The notes below the pieces were generated by a model that worked only from the letters and a program-made list of their open reading frames with translations, was not told where the DNA came from and searched no databases. A stretch of 15,138 nucleotides of DNA, from the NCBI GenBank assembly GCA_044508215.1, contig JBIQID010000073.1:1-15138 (forward strand), read 5' to 3'. This DNA comes from JAEZFI01 sp044508215 (GTDB lineage: Bacteria > Actinomycetota > Acidimicrobiia > Acidimicrobiales > Microtrichaceae). The position numbers and the translations under genes were made by a program. Shown piece after piece: positions 1 to 6,586 of the stretch. Within the stretch, counting starts at the first letter, position 1. The number at the start of each line of letters is the position of its first letter.

Positions 1-46
1 GGCGGCCACCCCCCGAAGGTAGCCGCCCGCCTCCTGCCGGTCGGTG

Positions 47-58
47 CCGCCCGGGCGG
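47..58. repeat. 12-bp perfect palindrome upstream of pabB
   Basis: CCGCCCGGGCGG is its own reverse complement and is centred about 38 bp before the predicted pabB transcript start at 91. It could be an operator overlapping the -35 region. In sequence this GC-rich, short perfect palindromes can also arise by chance. Apart from this site and the -10 box at 79-84, I see nothing in bases 1-90. Confidence 0.3.
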
Positions 59-78
59 TCCCATCAGGGGTCCGCTCG

Positions 79-84
79 TAAGCT
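79..84 (+). promoter_or_regulatory. -10 box (TAAGCT) of a likely leaderless pabB promoter
   Basis: TAAGCT fits the actinobacterial TANNNT -10 pattern and lies exactly 6 nt before the GTG at 91, so transcription would begin at or next to the start codon. No Shine-Dalgarno sequence is visible and no clear -35 box is seen. The bases that follow (CGCCGC) resemble those at the RNB ribonuclease and coiled-coil genes. Confidence 0.55.
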
Positions 85-90
85 CGCCGC

Positions 91-1200
91 GTGTCCGTGG
101 CCCCGCCATCGCCTCCCGCCTCGTCGGCGGCCGCTCCGTCGCCCGGGGCGCTCCAACGCGGCCTGCGGGGTCGGGCGCTGGCCGTGGTGGGCGGGATGCT
201 GTGCAGCGACCTCGTGGAGCTGACCGACGACCTGTCGGTGCTCGACGGCGAGGGCTTCTGGGCGGTGGTGCTCCCCTACGAGGGCGCCCCGGTGTGCGCC
301 CGCTTCGCCGACGTTCGACCGGCCACCCCGTGGACCGGCCGGCCGTGGCCGGGCTGCGATCGCAGCTCCTGGCGATCAACGCTCGACGAGACCGGGTTCC
401 GGCGGGGCGTCGACGAGATCAAGGAGCGGATCCGCGCGGGCGGCGTCTACCAGGTGAACCTGACCCGCCGGCTGCACGCGCCCATCGACCTGGACCGTCC
501 GGGATCGGACGTGGCCGCCCTCGGCGCTGCCCTCGCCGAGGGGAACCCAGCCCCGTTCAGCGCGGTGGTCCGGATCCCCGAAGCCGGCGTGGCGGTGGCC
601 TCTGCCTCTCCCGAGCTGTTCCTCCGACGCGACGGCCACGTGGTCCGCTCCTCCCCGATCAAGGGGACCGCGGCCACCCGAGACGGCTTCCTCGCCAAGG
701 ACCGGGCCGAGAACGTGATGATCGTCGACCTCGTGCGCAACGACCTCGGGCGGGTCTGCCGCTATGGGTCGGTGAGCGTCCCCGGCCTGTGCGTGGCCGA
801 GGAGCACCCGGGCCTCGTGCACCTGGTGAGCACCGTCGAGGGCCACCTCTCCCCCGGCGCCGGCTGGGCCGAGCTGATCGCAGCCACGTTCCCTCCTGGC
901 TCCGTGACCGGGGCGCCGAAGATCGCTGCGTGTCGGGTCATCGCCGAGCTGGAGTCCGACGAGCGCGGGCCTTACTGCGGTGCGATCGGCTGGGTCGACG
1001 CCGACCGTCGGGTGGGCGAGCTGAACGTGGCCATCCGCACGTTCTGGATGGCCGACGACCACCTGTGGTTCGGGACGGGAGGCGGGATCACCATCGACTC
1101 GACGCCCGACGGAGAGTGGGCGGAGACGGAGCTGAAGGCCGATCGCCTGCTGAGCGTCGCAGGCCAGCCGGCTCGAGAGGTGGAGGTGGGACGGACGTGA
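91..1200 (+). CDS. pabB: Aminodeoxychorismate synthase component I (PabB)
   Basis: Converts chorismate plus ammonia to 4-amino-4-deoxychorismate in the cytoplasm, the first step of p-aminobenzoate and folate synthesis. The 369 residues form a chorismate-binding domain (about 100-360): an EIKERIRAGGVYQVNLT segment near 109-125, PIKGT at 189-193, AENVMIVDLVRNDLGR at 206-221 and FPPGSVTGAPK at 267-277. The lysine in PIKGT (K191) is the PabB nucleophile position; anthranilate synthases have a different residue there, which favours PabB over TrpE. The protein is shorter than E. coli PabB (about 450 residues), with a reduced N-terminal region that starts with a Pro/Ala/Ser-rich stretch. GTG at 91 was chosen for the -10 box 6 nt before it; in-frame GTG/ATG codons at 184-198 are alternatives. 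The stop overlaps the pabC start by 4 nt (GTGA). No glutamine amidotransferase (PabA) gene is nearby. Confidence 0.9.
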   Translation: MSVAPPSPPASSAAAPSPGALQRGLRGRALAVVGGMLCSDLVELTDDLSVLDGEGFWAVVLPYEGAPVCARFADVRPATPWTGRPWPGCDRSSWRSTLDETGFRRGVDEIKERIRAGGVYQVNLTRRLHAPIDLDRPGSDVAALGAALAEGNPAPFSAVVRIPEAGVAVASASPELFLRRDGHVVRSSPIKGTAATRDGFLAKDRAENVMIVDLVRNDLGRVCRYGSVSVPGLCVAEEHPGLVHLVSTVEGHLSPGAGWAELIAATFPPGSVTGAPKIAACRVIAELESDERGPYCGAIGWVDADRRVGELNVAIRTFWMADDHLWFGTGGGITIDSTPDGEWAETELKADRLLSVAGQPAREVEVGRT

Positions 1201-2015
1201 GCGACCTGGGCAAGGTGTGGATCGACGGGCGGCTGGTCGAGCCCGACGAGGCGCGGGTGGCCTACGACGACCACGGCGTCACGGTCGGCGACGGCGCCTT
1301 CGAGACGGTGAAGGTGGCGGGCGGCCAGCCGTTCGCCCTCGACCTGCACCTGGACCGGCTGGCGCGCTCGCTCGCGGCGCTGCGCCTCCCCGAGGTGCCC
1401 CGGTCGACGCTCGTCGACGCCGCCGCCGAGGTGTGCCGATCGTTCGGTGGCGACGGGTTCCTACGGATCACGGTGACGGCTGGGCGGGGTCCGCTCGGCT
1501 CGCCCCGCGACGTGGTGCCGGCGACGGTCATCCTGGCGATCCGCCCCGGCACACTCCGGGTGGACCCGACGGCGGTCATCACGGTGCCGTTCACCCGGAA
1601 CGAGCACGGGGCGCTGGCAGGCGTGAAGTCGACGTCGTACGCCGAGAACGTGGTCGCGCTCGACATGGCGGTCGAGGCCGGCGCCACGGAGGCGATCTTC
1701 GGGAACACCGCCGGGCAGCTGTGCGAGGGAACCGGCAGCAACGTGTTCGTGGAGGTCGACGGTCTCCTGGTCACGCCGACCCTGGGGTCGGGGTGCCTGG
1801 CCGGCGTGACGAGGGCGCTGCTCCTCGACCTGCTGCCCGACGCCGTCGAGGCCGACGTCCCCCTCTCTGCGCTCACCGAGGCGACCGAGGCGTTCCTCGT
1901 GTCGACGGCGCGGGAGGTGCAGCCCATCTCGCACGTCGACGGCCGTGCGCTGCCGGCGTGTCCGGGACCGCTGACCACCGCAGCCCGCGCCGCCTGGGTC
2001 GAGCAGTACGGCTGA
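1197..2015 (+). CDS. pabC: Class IV aminotransferase fold protein, probable aminodeoxychorismate lyase (PabC)
   Basis: PLP enzyme of 272 residues, fold type IV. Next to pabB its likely job is to cleave 4-amino-4-deoxychorismate to p-aminobenzoate and pyruvate. Visible features are GDGAFETVKV (31-40), the PLP lysine K144 in GVKSTSYAEN, and the class IV signature starting at E177 (EGTGSNVFVEVDG, then T193 and AGVTR near 202-206). Sequence alone does not cleanly separate PabC from D-amino acid or branched-chain aminotransferases; the assignment rests on the 4-bp GTGA overlap with pabB, which implies translational coupling. GTG at 1197 was chosen because of this overlap; the reading frame stays open far upstream, but inside pabB. 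The last codons (Tyr-Gly-stop) form the first unit of a 14-bp repeat. Confidence 0.82.
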   Translation: MSDLGKVWIDGRLVEPDEARVAYDDHGVTVGDGAFETVKVAGGQPFALDLHLDRLARSLAALRLPEVPRSTLVDAAAEVCRSFGGDGFLRITVTAGRGPLGSPRDVVPATVILAIRPGTLRVDPTAVITVPFTRNEHGALAGVKSTSYAENVVALDMAVEAGATEAIFGNTAGQLCEGTGSNVFVEVDGLLVTPTLGSGCLAGVTRALLLDLLPDAVEADVPLSALTEATEAFLVSTAREVQPISHVDGRALPACPGPLTTAARAAWVEQYG

Positions 2016-2048
2016 CGCGTTACGGCTGACGAGGTACGGCTGACGCGG
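2007..2048. repeat. Three tandem 14-bp repeats at the end of pabC
   Basis: Units start at 2007, 2021 and 2035, each TACGGCTGACG followed by a variable 3 bases (CGT, AGG, CGG). The first unit contains the last two codons and the stop of pabC. Because 14 is not a multiple of 3, the repeated TGA (2013, 2027, 2041) falls in all three forward frames. Probably a small slippage duplication. Confidence 0.85.
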
Positions 2049-2056
2049 GGCGGCCG

Positions 2057-2078
2057 GCCGACGGGTCCCTCGGTCGGC
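2057..2078. terminator. Possible stem-loop between convergent pabC and birA
   Basis: GCCGAC (2057-2062) pairs with GTCGGC (2073-2078) around a 10-nt loop. It lies in the short gap between the convergent pabC and birA stops, so it could end transcription from either side. There is no U-tract and the stem is short. Confidence 0.3.
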
Positions 2079-2082
2079 GTCC

Positions 2083-2913
2083 TCACCGCTCCGTGCCAGG
2101 GGCGGTGGGTCGCAGGTGGATCACGTCACCGGCTGCGACGTCGTGGCGCACCCCGGACTCGTCCTCGACCACCAGCGACCCTGAGGCCGTCACGTCCGCG
2201 GCGGTGCCCAGGATCTCGCGACCGGGCAGCTCCACCCTGACGCTGCGGCCGAGCGTCGCCGACCGGCGCCGGTACTCGGCGAGCAGCGCAGCCGGCCCCC
2301 CGCCCCCCTCCTGTCGTTCGACGACGGCGAGGCGCTCCTCGAACCCGCGGAGCATCGCAACCAGCAGGTCCGTCGCGTCCACCGGCCCCCCGCTGTGGGG
2401 TCGGAGCGAGGTGGCGATCGGCGCCAGGTCTTCGGGCAGGGGCTCGGGCCAGTCGACGTTGATGCCGATCCCGGCGACCACCGCGTCGACCCGCCCGCCC
2501 AGCACCACGGACTCGGCGAGGATCCCCGACAGCTTGAGGTCCCTCCCCTCCGGACCGACGCCGACCACCACGAGGTCGTTCGGCCACTTGAGGCCCACCT
2601 CGACGCCGGCCACCTCCTCGCACGCCTCCGCCGCGGCGAGGCCGAGGGCCATCGTGACGGCGCCCACGTCGGTCGGCGCGAGCGCAGGGCGCACCAGGAC
2701 CGAGCACAGGAGGGAGGCGTCGGGAGGTGCCTCCCAGGTGCGTCCCATGCGACCCCGACCCGCTGCCTGGTGACGGGCGCCGAGCACTTGCTCGGGGGCT
2801 CCCTGCCGTGCCCGTTCGAGCAGGTCCGAGTTGGTCGAGCCCGTGCTGTCGAGCCATTCGACCGTTGCGAACCGGTGCCCTTCCAGGGCGGACTTGGCGC
2901 GACCGGTGTCCAT
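2083..2913 (-). CDS. birA: Biotin--[acetyl-CoA-carboxylase] ligase, HTH-less (class I BirA)
   Basis: Activates biotin to biotinyl-AMP and attaches it to the lysine of biotin carboxyl carrier domains. The 276 residues show STNSDL (26-31), the biotinyl-AMP loop GRGRMGRTW (52-60), KWPNDL (109-114), KLSGILAE (127-134) and GIGINV (148-153), then a C-terminal SH3-like part (about 225-270). There is no N-terminal helix-turn-helix, so unlike E. coli BirA it should not act as a repressor. The frame is open upstream to 2982, but that stretch overlaps the neighbouring carboxylase gene. ATG 2913 was chosen because the ligase domain begins just after it and a TATGGT box lies 6 nt upstream. The divergent neighbour encodes a biotinylated subunit and is almost certainly one of its substrates. 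Confidence 0.92.
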   Translation of the reverse strand: MDTGRAKSALEGHRFATVEWLDSTGSTNSDLLERARQGAPEQVLGARHQAAGRGRMGRTWEAPPDASLLCSVLVRPALAPTDVGAVTMALGLAAAEACEEVAGVEVGLKWPNDLVVVGVGPEGRDLKLSGILAESVVLGGRVDAVVAGIGINVDWPEPLPEDLAPIATSLRPHSGGPVDATDLLVAMLRGFEERLAVVERQEGGGGPAALLAEYRRRSATLGRSVRVELPGREILGTAADVTASGSLVVEDESGVRHDVAAGDVIHLRPTAPGTER

Positions 2914-2919
2914 CGGGTC

Positions 2920-2925
2920 ACCATA
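2920..2925 (-). promoter_or_regulatory. -10 box (TATGGT) of a likely leaderless birA promoter
   Basis: Read on the - strand, TATGGT ends 6 nt before the birA ATG, the spacing expected if the transcript begins with the start codon. The overlapping GGTGA could instead act as a Shine-Dalgarno site, but it would sit only 4 nt from the ATG. The box lies in the 16-bp gap between the divergent birA and accC starts. No matching box is seen at the right distance for accC. Confidence 0.4.
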
Positions 2926-2929
2926 AGAC

Positions 2930-4699
2930 GTGTTTTCCAAGGTGCTGATCGCAAACCGGGGCGAGATCGCGGTCCGGGTCATCCGTGCGTGTCGGGAGAT
3001 GGGGATCTCGACCGTTGCCGTCTACTCGGAGCTCGACCGTGATGCGCTCCATGTGCGCCTCGCCGACGAGTCGTACGCGCTCGGTGGTCAGACGGCCGCC
3101 GAGAGCTACCTGAACACCGAGGCGATCCTCGACGTCATCCAGCGCTCCGGCGCCGAGGCGGTGCACCCCGGCTACGGCTTCTTCTCCGAGAACGCCGACT
3201 TCGCCCGTGCCATCGGCGAGATCGGCGTGACCTTCATCGGTCCGCCGCCCGAGGCCATCGAGGTGATGGGCGACAAGATCTCGGCGCGGCTCGCCGCCGA
3301 GAAGGTCGGCGTGTCCGGGGTGCCCGGCACCACCGACCTCATCACCGACCCGCAGCAGATCATCGACTTCGGCGCCGAGCACGGCTGGCCGGTGGCGATC
3401 AAGGCCGCGTACGGCGGCGGTGGTCGCGGCATGAAGGTCGTGACGTCCGCCGACGAGGCGGCCTCGCAGCTCGACTCCGCCCAGCGCGAGGCGAAGGCCT
3501 ACTTCGGGCGCGACGAGTGCTACATGGAGCGCTACCTCACGGGCCCGCGCCACGTCGAGGTGCAGCTGATCGGCGACAAGCAGGGCAACTACGCCTACGT
3601 CGGCACCCGCGACTGCTCGGCCCAGCGTCGCCACCAGAAGCTGATCGAGGAGGCCCCTGCGGCCGGCATCGATCCGGACGTCCTCCGCCAGATGGGCGAG
3701 GCCGCGGTGAAGGTGGCCGAGGGCTGCGGCTACTTCAACGCCGGCACCGTCGAGTTCCTCTACCAGGACGGCGGCTTCTACTACCTCGAGATGAACACGC
3801 GGCTCCAGGTGGAGCACTGCGTGACCGAGCTGGTCAGCGGCATCGACCTCGTCGAGTGGCAGCTCCGCGTGGCAGCCGGCGAGACGCTCGGCTTCACCCA
3901 GGACGACGTGCGCCTCGACGGCCACGCGATCGAGGTCCGGATCAACGCCGAGGACCCCGCCGAGGGCAGGTTCCTCCCGTCGCCCGGCCCGCTCGAGGTG
4001 CTGAAGGTGGCGGCGGGCTTCGGTGTCCGCTGGGACGGCGGCTACGAGGCCGGCGACGAGATCAGCCAGTACTACGACAACCTCGTCGGGAAGCTGTGCG
4101 TGTGGGGCAAGGACCGCCCCACGGCGATCGCCCGCATGATCCGTGCGCTCGAGGAGACCGAGATCAAGGGCGTCGCCACGACGATCCCCGCTGACCTCGC
4201 CATCCTGCGGCACCCCGACTTCGCTGCGCTCACCCACTCCACCAAGTGGGTCGAGGACACCCTCGACCTCACCGGCGTGAAGGCCGACAAGGGCGAGGCG
4301 GTCACCGCCGACGGCGAGACCAAGGTGCGCCGCGACGTCGACGTCGAGGTCAACGGCAAGCGCTTCTCGGTCGCCATGTGGGTGCCCGAGTCGCAGCTCG
4401 CTCCGGTCGCCGGTGCGGGTGGGGGTGCTGCGCCGAAGGCCAAGCCGCGCCGTTCCTCCGCTGGTTCGTCCGCTGCAGCCGCGGGTTCCGGCTCCATCAC
4501 GGTCCCCATGCAGGGCACGATCGTGAAGGTGCTGGTCGCGGTGGGCGACGAGGTCGAGGCAGGGCAGACGCTCTGCGTCCTCGAAGCGATGAAGATGGAG
4601 AACAACGTCACGGCCGACAAGGCCGGCAAGGTGGCCCGCCTCGAGGTCGAGGCCGGTCAGTCGGTGTCCTCCGGCGACCTCATCGCCGTCATCGAGTAG
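2930..4699 (+). CDS. accC: Acyl-CoA carboxylase alpha subunit: biotin carboxylase fused to biotin carboxyl carrier domain
   Basis: Carboxylates its own biotin using ATP and bicarbonate. A separate carboxyltransferase beta subunit (not in this window) would pass the carboxyl group to acetyl- or propionyl-CoA. Of 589 residues, 1-445 are biotin carboxylase: FSKVLIANRGEIAVR at the N-terminus, the ATP-grasp glycine loop GGGGRGM (162-168), C229 with RRHQK (233-237), and EMNTRLQVEHCVTE (287-300). A variable Ala/Gly/Ser linker (about 490-522) leads to the biotinyl domain (523-589) with EAMKMEN and biotinyl lysine K555. The layout matches actinobacterial AccA-type subunits. The usual QVEHPVTE is QVEHCVTE here (C297). 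GTG 2930 is favoured because homologues begin with MF-K-VLIANRGEIA; no convincing Shine-Dalgarno site precedes it. It diverges from birA across 16 bp. The gene symbol follows E. coli; actinobacterial names vary. Confidence 0.93.
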   Translation: MFSKVLIANRGEIAVRVIRACREMGISTVAVYSELDRDALHVRLADESYALGGQTAAESYLNTEAILDVIQRSGAEAVHPGYGFFSENADFARAIGEIGVTFIGPPPEAIEVMGDKISARLAAEKVGVSGVPGTTDLITDPQQIIDFGAEHGWPVAIKAAYGGGGRGMKVVTSADEAASQLDSAQREAKAYFGRDECYMERYLTGPRHVEVQLIGDKQGNYAYVGTRDCSAQRRHQKLIEEAPAAGIDPDVLRQMGEAAVKVAEGCGYFNAGTVEFLYQDGGFYYLEMNTRLQVEHCVTELVSGIDLVEWQLRVAAGETLGFTQDDVRLDGHAIEVRINAEDPAEGRFLPSPGPLEVLKVAAGFGVRWDGGYEAGDEISQYYDNLVGKLCVWGKDRPTAIARMIRALEETEIKGVATTIPADLAILRHPDFAALTHSTKWVEDTLDLTGVKADKGEAVTADGETKVRRDVDVEVNGKRFSVAMWVPESQLAPVAGAGGGAAPKAKPRRSSAGSSAAAAGSGSITVPMQGTIVKVLVAVGDEVEAGQTLCVLEAMKMENNVTADKAGKVARLEVEAGQSVSSGDLIAVIE

Positions 4700-4709
4700 C
4701 GGCCCCCGC

Positions 4710-4734
4710 CGCCGCGGTCGCCGCACCCGCGGCG
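4710..4734. terminator. GC-rich stem-loop between convergent accC and RNB genes
   Basis: CGCCGCGG (4710-4717) and CCGCGGCG (4727-4734) form a perfect 8-bp stem with a 9-nt loop, 10 nt after the accC stop and 19 nt from the end of the convergent ribonuclease gene. The position suits a bidirectional terminator, but there is no T-tract on either side, so it is not a classical intrinsic terminator. Confidence 0.45.
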
Positions 4735-4753
4735 CTCGACGAGCACGGTCGTC

Positions 4754-6346
4754 TCAGGCGAGGCCGAAGCGGGTGGTCCTGGTGATCGGGTCCGCCTCGA
4801 TGACGCGGACGCGGACCGACGTCCCCTCCGACAGGCGATCCCTCCCGTCGTCCTGGGCGGCCTCTGCCCCGGCCTCTGCGTCGTCGCCCTCGGCGGCCTC
4901 TGCGTCGGCGACCACGGGCGGATCGACCACCTGCACCCTGGCGCCGCCGTTGCGGAGCGACAGGACCACCGCGTCCAGCTCCTCGCCGACCCGCGGCGCC
5001 AGCACCGCTGCCTCGAGGAGGTCGACCACGGCTCTGTCGACGGTTCCGGCGCGTTGGCCGGCCGAGCCGAGCACCTTCGGCAGCGCCTCCAGCCGCTCCT
5101 TCACCCACGTGGGCACCTCCCGCCCCGCAGACGCCGCCAGGGCGATCTCCGCCGCGTAGCGGTCCCCGAGGCGCCGCAGCGGCGCCGTCACGTGTGCGTA
5201 CGGCGCGGCCACGGCTGCGTGACGGGCGTCGGCTCCCTGCGGGGCCGTCCCGTCGAACGATGCGTAGCCCGATCCCCGCAACCCCTGGCCGGCGATGCTC
5301 GACAGGGCGAGGCCGACCGGGGTGCCCACGTCGAGCGATCGCACCCATGCCGGATAGCTGCGGTCGGCGGGCCACGGGTGGCCGAGCGACTCCGAGCGGA
5401 GCCTGAGGTCGGCGAGCACCCCTTCGTCGGGCGGTGGGAGGGTGCGCAGGAGGCCGACGCCCGCGTCGAGCATCAGGTCGGCCGCCGCCATGCCGGTGGA
5501 CAGCGAGAGCTGGGCGTTCCAGTCCTCGACCGCGAGCGGCGGCAGCGAGACCAGGCGCACCTCCCCCGAGCGGCCGACGACCACGTCCTGCTCGGGCATC
5601 TGGAGGCTCACGCCGCCCCGCTCGACCTCTCGTGCCAGGCGCAGCGTGCCCAGCTCCCGGAGCAGTTCGGTGACCTCGACCAGGTCCACCCCACGGGCGA
5701 GGGCCTGCTCGCGCACGTCGGATCGGGGCTCCTGCAGGTCGATGCCGGAGGGCAGGTCGGGTGCCAGCTCGTGCGCCAGTGCCCTCGCCTCCGCGTGCGG
5801 TCCACCGGCGAGGTCGTCGATGACCTCGTAGGACGTGGCGACCTTCACCACCACCCGGGCACGCCGCACGTCGGTGCCGGTCCGCTCGCCACGCTGGTCG
5901 AAGCGGATCCGCCACAGCACCGCCGCACGCTCCTCGCCGGGGAGGAGGCTGGCCGACCCCTCGGAGAGCACGGTCGGGTGCAGCGGCGCAGCTCCGTCCG
6001 GCAGGTAGAGCGTGGTGCCCCGCTTCCACGACTCGACGTCCACGGGACCGCCGGGCTCCACCACGGCTCCCACATCCGCGATGGCGTAGTGCAGCAACCA
6101 GCCCGACCCGTCGCGCTCGATGTGGAACGCCTGGTCGAGGTCGCGGGCGCCGATCGGGTCGATCGCCACGAGGGGCAGGTGACGGGCGTCCTCCCGTTCG
6201 TCGAGGTGCCGGTCGCGGGACGCCTCTGCGGCGGCGACGGCCTCGGCGGGGAACCCTTGCGGCACGTCGAGGTCGACCCGCAGCTGTGCGAGCGCCGACA
6301 CGAGCGGTTCGGTGTGGACCGTGAGGCGGCGGCGAGGCGCTGGCAC
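4754..6346 (-). CDS. RNB-domain (RNase II/R family) ribonuclease
   Basis: Predicted processive 3'-5' exoribonuclease, cytoplasmic. The RNB catalytic domain covers about 52-400 of 530 residues. The metal-binding signature reads AIDPIGARDLDQAF (61-74), giving D63, D69 and D71; the fourth aspartate of E. coli RNase II (D210) is Q72 here. D71 aligns with the essential E. coli D209. The RNA-contact motif near the domain end is YAHVTAPLRRLGDRY (383-397), matching Y-x-H-x-T-[SA]-P-x-R-R. The two N-terminal cold-shock domains of RNase II/R are missing, as I recall for actinobacterial members. The C-terminus (about 455-530) looks like a degenerate S1/OB fold carrying an acidic insert (480-503). GTG 6346 is supported by a TAGCCT box 6 nt upstream. 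It converges on accC, and its upstream region holds the palindrome array. Confidence 0.88.
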   Translation of the reverse strand: MPAPRRRLTVHTEPLVSALAQLRVDLDVPQGFPAEAVAAAEASRDRHLDEREDARHLPLVAIDPIGARDLDQAFHIERDGSGWLLHYAIADVGAVVEPGGPVDVESWKRGTTLYLPDGAAPLHPTVLSEGSASLLPGEERAAVLWRIRFDQRGERTGTDVRRARVVVKVATSYEVIDDLAGGPHAEARALAHELAPDLPSGIDLQEPRSDVREQALARGVDLVEVTELLRELGTLRLAREVERGGVSLQMPEQDVVVGRSGEVRLVSLPPLAVEDWNAQLSLSTGMAAADLMLDAGVGLLRTLPPPDEGVLADLRLRSESLGHPWPADRSYPAWVRSLDVGTPVGLALSSIAGQGLRGSGYASFDGTAPQGADARHAAVAAPYAHVTAPLRRLGDRYAAEIALAASAGREVPTWVKERLEALPKVLGSAGQRAGTVDRAVVDLLEAAVLAPRVGEELDAVVLSLRNGGARVQVVDPPVVADAEAAEGDDAEAGAEAAQDDGRDRLSEGTSVRVRVIEADPITRTTRFGLA

Positions 6347-6352
6347 GCGCCG

Positions 6353-6358
6353 AGGCTA
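6353..6358 (-). promoter_or_regulatory. -10 box (TAGCCT) of a likely leaderless RNB ribonuclease promoter
   Basis: On the - strand TAGCCT is followed by exactly 6 nt (CGGCGC) and then the GTG start, consistent with transcription starting at the first codon. The string TAGCCTCG-CGC recurs at the coiled-coil gene. The -35 region would overlap the left edge of the first 71-bp repeat unit; no good -35 match is seen. Confidence 0.55.
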
Positions 6359-6373
6359 CGACCGCGGGCCGCC

Positions 6374-6586
6374 CTCGAAGATCGCGACAGTCGCGAAGTT
6401 CGGCAGCATCAGCTCAAGAACGCGACAGTCGCGAAGTTCGCGCGCTCGAAGATCGCGACTGTCGCGAAAACCGACTCACCCAGCCCAAGAACGCGACAGT
6501 CGCGAAGTTCACGCGCTCGAAGATCGCGACTGTCGCGAAGTTCGGCCGCATCAGCCCAAGAACGCGACTGTCGCGAAGTTCGCGCC
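6374..6586. repeat. Three tandem 71-bp units with six copies of a 13-bp palindrome
   Basis: Units begin at 6374, 6445 and 6516, each with CTCGAAGAT. Every unit holds two copies of CGCGAC-W-GTCGCG (W = A or T), a perfect palindrome apart from its central base. Copies are at 6383-6395 (A), 6421-6433 (A), 6454-6466 (T), 6492-6504 (A), 6525-6537 (T) and 6563-6575 (T). Start-to-start spacing is 38, 33, 38, 33, 38. The gaps are 25 and 20 nt and are also conserved, except that the 25-nt gap in the middle unit has diverged. Most copies are followed by AAGTTC. The array fills nearly all of the 239-bp gap between the lpdA-like stop (its last base is 6586) and the ribonuclease start. A transcript could fold each copy into a 5-bp stem with a 3-nt loop. 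It could be an operator array, a processing or termination signal, or a dispersed repeat. Confidence 0.95.

Noticed and set aside
2914..2982. Longer BirA starting at 2982
   Set aside because: It would overlap the first codons of the divergent carboxylase gene, and homologous sequence starts after ATG 2913.
6374..6586. CRISPR array
   Set aside because: The repeated core is a 13-bp palindrome, spacers are 20 or 25 nt and resemble one another, spacing alternates, and no cas genes are present. This is a tandem duplication of a two-palindrome unit.
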